NCBI GenBank assembly: GCA_024196135.1
Contig: JAMQCK010000059.1
Span: forward strand, 1-64,000
Direction of reading: 5' to 3'
Source: Pleurotus ostreatus/Saccharomyces cerevisiae fusant
Lineage: Eukaryota > Opisthokonta
DNA: 64,000 nt
Shown here piece after piece: positions 11,053 through 22,441 of the stretch; the stretch's first letter is position 1, and every line of letters begins with the position of its first letter. The notes below the pieces were generated by a model, which saw only the letters and a program-made list of their open reading frames with translations, was not told the DNA's origin and searched no databases. A program made the translations under genes and the position numbers.

Positions 11053-12138
11053 CTACCTCCTGGTCTTACCCTTCGATCTCGGAGCCTTCTCCTTCGCACC
11101 TCCCTTCCCCTTCATTAGCCTCTCCTGTATCTTCGCAAACTCCGCGTCGTCAATATCAGGCGGGTCTGGCACGCTCTTCTGTCGTTTCCGCGGGCTGGCT
11201 TCTTCCTCGTCCACCTCCGCCTTGCCCCTCTTCTTCCCCTTCCCCTTCGTCTTCGGCGGCTCCGTATACTTCGCGGCAAGGTCGTCGAGGAAGCTGCTGG
11301 ACATGCTCTTCTGCTTCTTCTTCAGAATGAGCGCCTGCAGAGCGGACGTGTCCTCTTCCTCATCTGCGGCAGCAGCAGCCTTCCCCTTGCCCTTCCCGCG
11401 TCGCTGTCCCGTCTTTCCGCTGCCATAGAACTCGTCCCAGACGCCGAGCTCTTTGGCCAGCTTCTCCGCCTCAGCCGCCTCCTTGTCGCTCTGCTTCTTG
11501 CGCACGAGCCGCGCTTTCTCGTCCTTGATGCTTTTCTCCCAAGTGGGTAGCTTGGGGATGTCGCCGGACGTAATGAGTTCGGTGATTATGCGCATGAAGC
11601 GGGGCTCGTCGTCGATGGTGGAGTGGGGGATGTGGTTCATGATCTCGCCAATGTCGCCGTCAGTCTCGATGTAAGCGGCCTTGAGATCTGTGGCCTCTTC
11701 CGAAGAGTCTACCGAGCGTTTAGATCGTAAAGCAGAAGTACAGTCAAGGTATTACGCACTTTGGTACTCCTTCTTTAACTCGTCGAGCTTGCCGCGCGTG
11801 ACGCGATCGAAGAGGTCCTCGAAGTATGCCTCCCAGCCATCCTCGTCCACATCGCCAAAGCCTTCATCGGTACGCCCCGTCTGGTCGTATCGCTTGCGGC
11901 GCTTGTCGTCGCTGAGCACCGCATACGCGAAGCCAACCTGCTGAAACTTGAGCGCGGCATCTGCCTTGACCTTCTCGCTCGAGTGGGTGTGCTTGTCAGG
12001 ATGGTGTACAAGCGCGAGACGGCGGTAGGATTTCCGTATCTCCTCTCCAGTGGCAGTCTTCGTGAGAGAAAATACGGCGTAGAGGTCTACTTCTTCCTCG
12101 CCGGGAAAGAACTGGGTGATAGGGTCGTCGCGGTCCAT
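11053..12138 (-). CDS. DNAJC9-like J-domain histone co-chaperone
   Basis: J-domain protein of the DNAJC9 type (histone H3-H4 co-chaperone working with Hsp70 in the nucleus). Two exons, 12138-11760 and 11708-11053, give 344 residues. The J domain spans about residues 17-90 with the catalytic HPD tripeptide in LVHHPDKHTH, followed by YDQTGRTDEG. The second exon carries a conserved helical segment (MNHIPHSTIDDEPRFMRI) that in this family precedes the histone-binding region, then a lysine-rich nuclear tail with KRGK and KRQK patches and an end in KGKTRR. It faces the FHIP gene, with 151 bases between the two stop codons. Confidence 0.85.
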
Positions 12139-12686
12139 GGTGGTTGGAGAGTGGCGCGTAGCGTGACGTGATTAAACGTGACGCGACGCGTTTCCCGGTC
12201 CGGATCACGGGACGGCGCGGCCATCTCCATCCTCCGACGTTCATCTCCTCACTGTTCGCCTTTCTCGCCTCTGCGCTGCTTATTCCACTCTGGAAGTAGC
12301 TCGGCTGATCAGTAAAATGCCTCGCGACTGTGACTGCAACTCGGAAGACTTTGTTCGACGTGAACGATAATCAGATCTTATGGACTTCACATACAAGCAC
12401 CGCGATGAACTCGGAGCGCCCAGCGTGAAACGACCGTCAATACGACCGCCGAACGCTGAGACACGCCATCTCCTGCAAAGTAGCAATGTCCTGGACACGG
12501 AGTGTAGATCTCCCGGTCTCCCTACTGTTATCTGAATGTCTATCAAAGATCGTCGACTATATGCGTCCTGTGTCAACTCGAAATACAATGCTGTAACTGG
12601 TTGCTCCAGTGCATGTCCCTGTCCTAGCCATCGTCCATATAAGACCGGGCTCAGCAAGATCGTGCTTGAGTGTCTGCATACCGACC
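12139..12686. promoter_or_regulatory. Divergent intergenic region, DNAJC9-like / seven-TM gene A
   Basis: About 550 bases between two start codons pointing apart, so it must hold both promoters. A TATAAG element at 12638-12643 lies 44 bases before the seven-TM start. On the DNAJC9 side I see no TATA box, only GC-rich sequence with repeated CGTGACG/ACGCG words at about 12160-12200. Confidence 0.55.
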
Positions 12687-13999
12687 ATGTCTAATCAAGC
12701 GAGCCCGTCTATATACCATCCCTTAGACGCTCTCCATGTTTTCAATCTTCAGGATGCTATCATTCAAATAGGTGTCGAGCTGGTATTCTATAGTGCGTAG
12801 CATTCGACTCGACTCGACTCGACTGTGTTGTGTGCCTACTGACACGTTACGGCCGTCAGATATACAAACATCCCTCCTCATCGCCGCCATGAGAACCTTT
12901 GCGTAAGCGTGGCTTCAGGCTAAAAGGATGAATCGAGAGTTGATCCATTCGCGTAGCCACCGAAAAGGACAATCATGGACGACGCTGGCAGTCATCATCG
13001 CTCTCTTCGTGTCTTCGACCATCGTAGTCGCCACAGATATCGCATTTTGGACTGTGCAGATTCCTTCGACAGTCCGTTCAGCCCGTCATAGACCTCCTAC
13101 CGAGTTGCTCTTTCGATTCAATATCGTTCTAGTGGCTACCCGCCGCTGCATCGTAAGTGGCCAATTTCCTCACACATTCGGCATGGAATGACGATATTTC
13201 TCCAGTACCTGTTGAGCGATGCGATCGTAGTCTGGCGCGCATGGGTCCTGTGGCCCAACAGCCGCGTCGCAAAAACAATTCTGTCGACCTGCATGTGCGG
13301 TAGCGCAGGTCAGCATGCTGCCTGCTCTCGACGTGCACGTTCCGCTCACCCTCCCCAGTCGGCTCCATTCTCAACGCCGCATGGACTATCCAGAATGACC
13401 GACTCGTCAAAACGCTCCCCAGAATCCAATCGCTCGCGTTGACAGCCCCGCTGTTGCTTACCAACATTGTCGCGACGTCGCTGGTGGGCATCCAAGTGTG
13501 GTAAGCGTGCACTCATCGGGTCTGGGTGTGTGTGTTCAGGCTCACTATCAGGTACTACCGTCGCGATATCAAGGGCTCTCTCGGCCTATACACGCGCAAG
13601 AGCCAAGTAGAGAGGGTGCTGGTCCTTCTGGTTGAGTCTGGCTGTTTGTATAGTCTTCTCTGGGTACGTCCGACTGTTCGTGCGCCACTGGCCTCACGCT
13701 CACCTCGAACAAGGCTGTCTACCTCGCCTTCCTGCTCACCGCTGGGACGGGCGGCTCCACGGTCACCAACTACGTCGGCACTGCTATCCATAGCATCTCG
13801 GTACGCTGTTTCTGCCCTAGAAGAGAAGGCGTCTCACACTTTATAGGGGATTCATCCCACCATCGTCGTTCTGGTTGTCATGCACGCTGCCACAGCCGAG
13901 TCCTTGCTCGACACGGCGCAGGTATCGCATGCCTTGCATTTCGCAGATACGCCTGAGCCTCAAAGTAGGCAGCTGTGGGATCATGATACCCAGTCATAG
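12687..13999 (+). CDS. Seven-TM membrane protein, paralogue A
   Basis: Multi-pass membrane protein of a family expanded in agaricomycetes; no function is established that I can name. The start at 12687 gives MSNQASPSIYHPLDALHVFN. Eight exons join in phase. Hydrophobic segments are seen in order: the N-terminal pair around NIQTSLLIAAMRTF, TTLAVIIALFVSSTIVVATD, the helix before YLLSDAIVVWRAWVLW, LALTAPLLLTNIVATSLVGI, VLVLLVESGCLYSLLW, and GIHPTIVVLVVMHAA. The tail is short and polar, ending in DHDTQS. Intron 1 contains four CTCGA pentamers (about 12806-12827). It is followed, 396 bases on, by a paralogue with the same signature SDAIV-x2-RAWVLW and the same intron positions. No frameshift is seen. 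Confidence 0.75.
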
Positions 14000-14395
14000 A
14001 CGTCTTCCGTACAGGCAGAGGATCGCATGTGCAGGTAGCAGCAATTTCGACCTTCCCTTCAGCTATCAAAGCATGCCCATGGAGTACTGCAGGCACGGTT
14101 CCCACCATATCCTTGACCTTCAATGTGCTTCTCCCAATGTAGGTCACGAGCCTTATCATATGCTGGCCCACCTTCCATTGCGCGACTTGATGCTTGGGAG
14201 CGCAAAGGTGGAGAAGCCTGTTCTGATTACGGACCGCACCGGTTCCATACAAAGAACCGTGTTACGCCAAGGTTGTTGTAACGCTTCGGTTAATCTTCCT
14301 GCAGTTTGTTCTCACTTTGCAGCGATCTTGGTATCTCTTCACTGACCTCTTAGACGTATATAAGACTCGCGTGTGGATGCGGTTCGCCTTCCGAC
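14000..14395 (+). promoter_or_regulatory. Intergenic region with TATA box of seven-TM gene B
   Basis: A TATATAAG element at 14357-14364 is placed 39 bases before the ATG at 14396. Its downstream context (AAGACTCGC) resembles that of paralogue A (AAGACCGGG), so the core promoter was probably duplicated with the gene. Nothing else is recognised. Confidence 0.6.
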
Positions 14396-15940
14396 ATGGC
14401 GACGCGGCCGGCATACCACCCCCTGAGAGGTAGCGATTTGCACGATATCAGGTACATATACAATGAGACCGCGGTGGCCTTTGCGTTCTTTGGTGCGTCA
14501 CCTTTTCAACGACTCCGTCCTTCGCCACAGTGATTGAAGGGCAACAGGCGTACAGGCTACGCTTTCTATCGCTGCCGCAAACGCCCTTCTGTACGTCCTT
14601 GTCATACAAATATATGCACGCACTTACATCCTCTGCCTCATAGCGCACGCCGACGAAGATTACGCTGGACTCTCGCCGTCATCCTGACACTCTTACTCTT
14701 CTCGCTCATCGAGCTCGTCGGTCACCTTGTCTACTATCTGATCCAATTTCCGGCGGGATTTGGGACATCCGTCGCGGATATCAGTGATATTCTCAACCGC
14801 TTGGTTATTCTGAATGTGGTGGCTGAGCGCGTAAACGTGCGTAGGCAATTTACCTATCCATCATTGGCGTCGCTGATTTTTTCTCAGTATGTCCTGAGCG
14901 ACGCTATCGTAATCTCGCGGGCATGGGTTCTGTGGGCGGACAGCCTCGTCGCCAAGGGCGTCTTGCTGGTGTGCATGTGCGGAAGCCTCGGTGAGCCGTC
15001 CTGGAAAAATCGTCCAATATGTGGGTGACAAAAGCCTTATAATTGCAGTCGGTGCAGTCATCAACACCGTCTGGACTGTACGACCAGATACGGCTTTCCA
15101 GACCGCAAAGCCACGAGCTCTGGCTATCACCATACCGTTCTTGTTCACGAACGTCGTTGCGATAACCCTCGTCGGCCGTCGAGCATGGCGAGCAATTTCA
15201 TTCGAGTGCAATCGATACATAACATTGACGGTGGTTCAATAGGACCTACCGCCGTAGCATCAAGCAGAGACTTGGCTTGTCTAGGAGAACACAGATAGAG
15301 AGTATCTTATTTCTCCTGCTGGAGTCTGGGTCGCTTTATTGCCTCGTGTGGGTGAGTCCTCCATCCCGGCCTTCATTGTACTGTTTCTGAGGCGGCGCAG
15401 GTCGTCTATGTAGTGTCAGAGTTTACTGCGGGCGCAGACACGTTCAACCCGGTGCGCATCGTCGGTACTGTAGTTCATAACATATCGGTACGCTATTTGT
15501 GGGTTCCGAAGTCAGGCCGCGTCCTCACAGGTCATCAGGGCATCTATCCCACAATTGTCATCCTCGCGGTTACTCACATCGGCACGACGCAGAGTCTGCT
15601 AGGGACGACGCACGTCTCGCAGGACATCCGCTTCACAGAATCACGCAGTCATACAGGAGAAACATTCGGCGACAGCACAACAGACGCTGAGATGTCTGGT
15701 CATTTGCACAACGATGGCGTTTGCAAGTCCATTGGGTCGTCGAGCACCCGAAGGCTGCCTGGGGAGGATCACAGCGAGCTGGAGTTGTGCGAGATAAGAA
15801 GAATTCCGAGCGAACCTGCCAGTCTTGTCAGTGAATCTACGGAGCTGGCGAGAAGGTGCGCTTCAATATCTCTGGCATTTTGTCTGTGTCTGCAGCTAAT
15901 CTTCGACTCGAACAGAGACGCGCTTGACGAAAGCCTTTGA
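14396..15940 (+). CDS. Seven-TM membrane protein, paralogue B
   Basis: Tandem paralogue of the preceding gene. MATRPAYHPLRGSDLHDI matches the start of A (x-YHPLxxxDLxDI). The second exon is read as GVQATLSIAAANALL, then an arginine-rich loop, TLAVILTLLLFSLIELVGHL, YVLSDAIVISRAWVLWADS, LAITIPFLFTNVVAITLVG, ILFLLLESGSLYCLVW and GIYPTIVILAVTHIG. The C-terminal tail is about 90 residues longer than in A, acidic and serine-rich; a further intron near 15855-15915 is possible. The intron after RRAW starts with GC (15188-15242); see findings. Function is unknown. No disabling change is seen if that intron is accepted. Confidence 0.7.
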
Positions 15941-16042
15941 TCTGGTACTGCGAAAGACAATGTAGAAATACACCAATGCGTACTATTATACAGCTCTGTA
16001 TGTCCATCCCCTTGTACTGTACTATCCCTCTATGCTGTACGC

Positions 16043-16749
16043 TCATACAATATCAAACCTGACCTGGGGGTTCAGCGTAAGACCGACCTCCTGCCCTCCT
16101 CCAGTCGCTGGGCACGTCGCAGAGCCAAACACCATCTTGACATCGCAGTCATGGTACGCGAAGCCAACGCCGTGCGGGCTGAAAGTATCGACGCCGTGAG
16201 GAAGAGCTTTGCAGTCGGCGTCATCCCTGCTACGCGGTTTGGAAAACGGTCGGGAAGAGGGGCACATGTCACAGCGCGCAGATGCCGGACCAGAGAATGT
16301 ACCAGCGCAGCAAGGGCAGCAGGCCTGAGCGCCCTCCCTATGAATGATGAGCGCGAAACTCAGACTCAGAGGATGGTAGGCGTACATGGAGTTGAAGGTG
16401 CCAGAAAGGCACGCCTTGCACTTCGACTGACCAGCCTGTTCTTGATACGTGCCAGCGGGACATGGCATAGCGCGAGTGGCGGCGAAAACGTTGATGTACG
16501 TGCCAGGCTCAGCTTCTAAACAGCTTCTCTGGCCAGCCTCTGGCGTATCGACGATCAGTATTGTACTCATGCGCATTCTTTTTGATTCATACCTGGCTGG
16601 TAGGATCCCAGAGCGCATGGTTCACAGCTGGATTGCCCAGTCGATATCAGTCCGTTCGCTGAGTATGTCCCCGCCGGGCACAAGCGTTCTTGAGGAAGAG
16701 CGAGTGCCCCGCTCAACGCCAAGACAAAGACAAGAAAGCTAGAGAACAT
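16043..16749 (-). CDS. Small cysteine-rich secreted protein (ephrin-receptor/TNFR-like repeats)
   Basis: Predicted extracellular protein of 201 residues from exons 16749-16593, 16539-16386 and 16337-16043. It opens with a signal peptide (MFSSFLVFVLALSGALALP). Two or three repeats of the pattern CPAGTY...C..C..G.(Y/F) follow: LCPAGTYS..., CPAGTYQEQAGQSKCKACLSG and CCAGTFSGPASARCDMCP, as in the GCC2/GCC3 'ephrin-receptor-like' repeat. Such small Cys-rich secreted proteins are common in agaricomycetes and have no assigned role. Intron 2 (16385-16338, 48 bases) has no stop and is a multiple of three, so its retention would only add 16 residues. Confidence 0.7.
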
Positions 16750-17128
16750 CGTAAAAGGGCGGTGGCCTCAATTCCGCAGGACAAGTGCGAGAGACTCGAA
16801 GGCACCGACACAATTGAACGTGGGCGAGGTCGACTGGGGTGGCAAGGAATCCACGTTAATTTCATGCTCAACCTTTATATCGCCCAGCGACGACAGATGG
16901 CTGCCGCCGCTGTCGCCGGAACGAGGCTATCCGCGAGACAGTATAAGACATGCCGTCGACGAGAGCGCACCCGCTCCCTTTTCGGCAGGCATCTCGACGA
17001 TCTACTTCCGCGGGAACTTTTATGGCCGCCGGCATTCTCCGAAAGATAACAGGGGTAATCATGAGTACAGTGGGTCATGTAACTGGGCAACGCACGCGTG
17101 TAAAAGCACACATAGTACACAGAAGAAC
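16750..17128 (-). promoter_or_regulatory. Upstream region of the Cys-rich gene
   Basis: The minus strand carries TATAAA (complement of 16874-16879), 125 bases before the ATG at 16749. The rest must also hold the 3' end of NOC3. No other gene is seen. Confidence 0.5.
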
Positions 17129-19836
17129 CTAATCCAACTCTCCTTTGCCTGCTGCTATCAACTTGGCAGCGGCCTCCTGGACGCCATCGTGGCTGTGGTG
17201 AGCCAGCATAGTCACCTCCCACAATGCCGACGACCGACTGAGTGGGTCGACCAGTGTTGGATCATCCAGCGCGGCACCAAATATGCTCCCGGTGGCGGAC
17301 AGTCCCGTGGCCGCGGTGACCTTGCGTCCGCGCACGCCATCGTAGCCACCCTCGTCGCCGCCGTCACCAACGATCATGCCCTGCAACCGAGTGTCGCGGA
17401 CGGTGAAGGTGCGCACGACGTCGAGCGCTTGCACGGCGGCGGCCGCGGGGAGGACGAGGCACGCGGTGCAGAGGCGCTTGGCGAAGGCGGGCATGAGGGC
17501 GCGTGGAGGAGGGTGCTTGCTGAGCATGGTGAGGAGGAGGTTGGCGATGTCGTTGGGGGAGGATTGGATGCCATGGGCTGAGGAGTGCGGTGCGTATGCG
17601 ACGTGCATAGATAGTGGGATGGTGAGGGCGTATAGTCTGGTGTAGAAGTCGCTCAGGTCGATATTCAGGGCTTCGCCTGATTCAAGCGTCAGCAAATGAA
17701 GTACTGGAAGATTATGAGGATAGTGCTTACCTTGACCGGAGAGCAGCTCAAAGGCAGTGTTGATACACAAGAGGCGAACGTAGAGGTCGGCACCATTCTC
17801 GGGGTCTGCATCCTGCTCGCCAGCAGCCGGGGCGCCCCGCCCGTCGACAATCTCTCGCAAGACAGCCATGAGGTCGCGGAAGAAATCGATGTTGACGAGG
17901 TGTGCAAAACGAGCGATGCCTCGGAGCGCTGCTGGCAGGAGCGGCGTGTACGTCGGCTGCTTGAGTATGCGGAAGTACAGCACAAAGATGAGCTTGAGCG
18001 TCTCCGTATGCTATGCGAAGAATGAGCGAACGAGACCGTACACTGTTGAGTTGAAAACGTACCGTCGCCTGCCGCTCTTCCCGGTCCACAACCTCCTCCG
18101 CCTCTTTCATTTCCTTCTCGATCTCCTTGCGCTCCTTCTCGTTCTTGCGTGCCTTCTTACTGAGGTACGGCTTATCCCCCTTCTTGCCCTTCTTGCCTTT
18201 CCCCTTCCCCTGCTCCTGCTCCCGATCCACCCGACTCTGACTCGCGCGCACATTCCCCAACTCGCGCATTAGCCGCAAGTTCGTCAAGCAGCTGAGCGTA
18301 TTCGGGTGCACCTGGAAGTGCTTCTCCTTCACCATGCGGTTGATGAGGCGGACGAACTCGAGGGAGGGCGTGCCGTACTGGTCGGCGCGGAAGACGGCGT
18401 TGATGGTGGAGAGGCAGAGGTCGGAGGAGGCGTCCCAGGATTTCTTGGAAAGGCGGGCGACGATGCAGCTCATGAGGTTGGTGCGGAAGTTGAAGTGGGT
18501 GACTTCTTTGAGTAGGGCGCACATTGACTGCAGGGCGACTTCGGCCAGTTCGGAGCGGGCTGGACAGTCGTCAGTCGTGTGGGTGGTACGAATCGCTGCA
18601 AAGGCTTACCCTTGATCTCAGCCTCCAAGGCACGCAGGTAAGCCTGGTACACGCCAACCAGGCCTTGCTCATATTCACGCTGGCGAGCGACCTGCTGGCT
18701 GACCTTCTCCGCCTTTTCCTTGTCAGTCAAGGCACGTATCCTGTAGCCGGGGATGATGTCTTTGAAGACGGCAAGCTGGGATAGCATGGCCAGTTTTCGG
18801 ATGATGGGGTCATTGGGTACGGGCTCGGATTGCGTGGGGGTGGTGATGCTAGGTAAGGAAAAACTGTGCAGACGCTTGAGTAGACCCAACTGGAGAAGAG
18901 GTGAGACGAGACGAATGAGTGGATGCAGAGACACGTACGCTGTTCTCCGGGTCGGCTACGATGTCCTGGCAGATACTGGCGATCTGGTCCTTCGCTAGTT
19001 GCAGTCGTGCTTTGCGCGACTTGGTGCTGATCACATCGGCGACAGCAGGGCGCCCGAAGCGCGCGCCTGTGGAGACGTCCTCAACATTGTGCTTGGGGGG
19101 AGGTTCCCGCTCTTCTTCCTCTGAGGACTCGTCCGTGTCCTCGCCAGATGACAGCGGCGCTGCAGGCTGGGCTCCAGTCTTCTGAACGCGTCCGTCCGCC
19201 AGCTTGATCGGGAGGCGCGAGATGGCATTTGACTCCTTCGGAGGCTTGAAGGCAGCGCGAGGTGCAGCTTCGTAGGGCATCTCAACATCCGAGTCGGAGT
19301 CCAGTACATCTTCGTCGTCTTCGTCGCTGAGATCGCCTTCTTCCTCGGGTACGTCGGAGCTCCAGACCTCGCCATCGTCCATCTCGTCGTCAGAGTCGAT
19401 GGAGGGAAGGTCATCGTCAACAGCAACTTTCGGGCGTTGGGGTTTGTGTAGCTCGTGTAATCTCTGAGTCTCCGATTTGCTCCTGCGACGAAGTCAGAAG
19501 AAGTAAGATGTAGATTCACAACACGCACCGTGATATGGCCTTCGCATCGAGAGACGTCAGGAAAGTAGCCGCCTGACCATAGTTATCCAGCAGCTCCAGA
19601 TCCTCTTCTGACACGTCCCCGTCACTATCATCGTTCGCGGTAGGTGGAAGGGGGACCGTCTTGCGCTCAGACGCCTTTACTTTCTTCGGCGCCTTCTCCT
19701 TGCCCTTCTGGCCCAGCTTGCGCTTCTTCGCTGGGGCCTACGCGTCAAGTTAGCATCCCCCTTCATTCCAAAGTATATCACGCACATTATTCGCTGGTAC
19801 TGAGCGCGCGGACCGCTTTTTGGTGCTGGGAGGCAT
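17129..19836 (-). CDS. NOC3: Nucleolar complex protein NOC3
   Basis: NOC3/CBF-Mak21 family protein, which acts with NOC2 in pre-60S maturation and transport and has been tied to replication licensing in yeast. The start at 19836 gives MPPSTKKRSARSVPANN, a basic nuclear start. An acidic Ser/Asp region (about 19150-19400) precedes a block around SKSRKARLQLAKDQIASICQ, then LGLLKRLHSFSLPSITT with YRIRALTDKEKAEKVSQQVA (the NOC3 N-terminal domain). The CBF-type C-terminal half includes HFNFRTNLMSCIVARLSKK, a Lys/Glu-rich coiled linker, KLIFVLYFRILKQP and GIARFAHLVNIDFFRDLM, and ends with SALWEVTMLAHHSHDGVQEA. About six or seven short introns. Family identity is very strong. Confidence 0.9.
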
Positions 19837-20015
19837 GGCCGCAAAAGTTGAGCGCGTACTCGTGATCGAGCGTGTGATCGATCAGTGACCAATGGCATTA
19901 GCGCCGAAGCCATGACAGTGATGTGGGGGAATATCACATGTGGCCGCCCTCAGCTCTATAACCCCACCGTCGTCCGTCCGGCAACACCGGGTCTCTGCTC
20001 TTGATTCAAACTCTC
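19837..20015. promoter_or_regulatory. Compact bidirectional promoter, NOC3 / b5-acyl-CoA dehydrogenase
   Basis: Only 179 bases separate two divergent start codons. It contains a CCAAT box at 19889-19893 on the plus strand and repeated GATCGA words around 19863-19885. No TATA box is obvious. Confidence 0.55.
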
Positions 20016-22185
20016 ATGGCGACCAAGGAACTCAGGCAGATTACGAGGGAGGAGGTCGCGAAGGTGCGCGCTTTCCCCTACCTTTCCAGCACTCACTGAC
20101 GTCGCTCTGCAGCACAACAAGGAGGGGGACCTTGTACGTTGGATGCTATCGAGAGGGATGCCCCATGCTCATAGTCGTCACAGTGGATTATCGTGGATGC
20201 CAAAGTCTACGACCTCACCAAGTTCAAGGACTTGCACCCTGGTGGCTCAAGCGTATTACTAGACCCCGAGATTGGTGCGCATTCCCCACCGACCTGCTTC
20301 TGTCGATCTGAGGACTCACGCACCGTCTTCAGCTGGTCAGGATGCAACCGAAGCCTTCTACTCCCTTCACCGTCATGAAGTTATCGCCAATCCCAAGGCT
20401 AAGCGCCTACAGATCGGCGCCATAGTCGACGAGGAGAGCATCTGCACCGACAGCTTCCTGCGCGGAGAGCCCAGCCCCGTCCCCTACGCCGAACCCTCAT
20501 GGCTGGCGAAGGGCTTCAAGAGCCCGTACTTTACGGAGGTACGCGCACTTACCCTGGGTGCTAGACCTGACAGCGAGCGCTGATGCTGCGTTGTCAGAAC
20601 CATCGCAAGTTCCAAAAGGCCGTTCGCGTGTTTTGCGAGAAGTACATCATCCCCGATGCGCAGGCGCGCGAGGAGGATGGGAAGAGGCCTAGCCAGGAGG
20701 TGCTTGACAAGATGGCGTAGGTATGCTCGGCCATCTATCCGTTTCCTACTCATGGACTCTGCAGCGAAGTGAACCTACACGCCATGCGTATGGGTCCAGG
20801 CAAGCACCTGAAGGGTCTCACGCTAATGAATGGTCTTGTCAAGCCGGAGGAATACGACTACTTCCACGAGGTATACTCATATCGCTTGCACCAGCATCTT
20901 CGATGACTGACTTGCCTTGCAGCTCATTATCACCCAAGAGATCGTCCGCTGTGGCGCTCGCGGCTACGGCGACGGCCTTCTCGGCGGCAAGGTCATTGGC
21001 CTCCCACCCGTCCTGAACTTCGGCTCCGACGAGCTCAAAGCCAAGGTCGTCCCCGAAGTACTCCAAGCCAAGAAGTTCATCTGTCTTGCCATCTCCGAAG
21101 CGCAAGCCGGTTCGGATGTCTTTGGCTTGCAGACTACTGCGGTGAAGACCGAGGACGGCAAGGAATGGATCATCAACGGGACGAAGAAGTGGATCACGAA
21201 CGGGACGTTTGCGGACTATTTCACGGTAGGGTGTAAGACGGAGGATGGGTTTACGGTGATTTTGGTCGAGCGTGGGCCGGGGGTGGAGACGAGGCATATT
21301 AAGACGAGTTATTCGCCGGCTGCTGGGACGGCGTTCATCACGTTCGAGAGTATGCGCAACCCATATCGGTTGGCGACATTCTGCTAACCATACAATATAG
21401 ATGTCCGGGTACCGGTTGGGAACACCCTTGGTGAAGAGGGTGGCGGCATTTTTGTCATGCTGAGGTACGTCGTGCAACTATATTGGCCACTTCGATCCTA
21501 ATTTCTGTCAATAGCAACTTCAACCACGAGCGTTGGGTAATGTGCTGCTCCTCCGCACGCGCACAGCGTGGTATCGGTGAGCCATTTCCCTTTCGCGATC
21601 TTTCCTCTTCACACCCTTCCACCTCATACGACCACTAATCTTCCCCTCCAGTCGAAGAATGCCTCAAATGGGTCAATCAGCGCAAGGCCTTCAACAAGCC
21701 CCTCCACGCGCAGGCCGTCATCCGCAACAAGCTCGCGGGCATGATCCAGCGCACGGAGAGCGTGCAAAACTGGCTGGAGAATATCACCTACCAGATGTGC
21801 AATATGTCGTACGGGCAGCAGGCGAGTAAGCTGGCGGGGTGAGTGTTTGCTTTCCCAAAGGCGCGAGATCTCATATGCTAACGCAAATACTTTGCTGCAG
21901 CCAAATTGCCTTCCTAAAGTCGTACTCGACGGCGTGCGCGCAGGTTACGGCGCGGGATGCGGTGCAGATCTTTGGTGGACGTGGTGTGACGAAGACGGGG
22001 ATGGGGAAGTTGGTTGAGCATGTGCGTAGCTGTTGCGCACGCTCCAATTATGCAGTTACTGACGCCTTTTACAGTACCACCGTGTCATTGCTTTCGATGC
22101 GCTGCTTGGTGGCGCGGAGGACGTGCTGAGCGACCTGGGCGTGCGGCAGGCGTTGAAGCAGATGCCTCCGGGGGTGAAGCTGTGA
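20016..22185 (+). CDS. Cytochrome b5 / acyl-CoA dehydrogenase fusion
   Basis: Fusion of an N-terminal cytochrome b5 haem domain and an acyl-CoA dehydrogenase, a known fungal architecture thought to act in fatty acid or branched acyl-CoA oxidation. The b5 part has WIIVDAKVYDLTKF, the haem ligand motif HPGG and the second haem histidine in FYSLHRHEV. The dehydrogenase part has LIITQEIVRCGARGYGDG, the FAD/substrate-site block ISEAQAGSDVFGLQTTAVK, INGTKKWITNGTFADYF, a NFNHERW helix and the C-terminal DAVQIFGGRGVTKTGMGKLV with its YHRV end. About nine short introns. The last codons read PPGVKL. No peroxisomal (SKL-type) C-terminal signal is visible, although the end KL is close. Confidence 0.88.
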
Positions 22186-22441
22186 GTAAAGTGGCGCTGC
22201 TCACGCTCGTAAGGAAGGACTTGCTTGCTTTTGCCTCAAATGTTCTTACAAACAATGTACGCTGTAATATCATGTTGATACCCTGGTGTAGTATCCGGAA
22301 AGCGATGCGATGAATCCCTTCCCCGCATGCGAATGTTTCGGCCAAGCTGCGAAGTCGGGGCTATCGGCTCCCCGGCCCGCGTTCCTTTCTCGACGCGTCG
22401 ACGCGTCTGATGCTTGTCCTTCGCGCCCATGCCCCTTGACC

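Noticed and set aside
22310..22441. Extension of APC5 to an upstream ATG
   Set aside because: In frame but Pro/Ser/Cys-rich and unlike known APC5 starts; leaves little room for a promoter. Not excluded.
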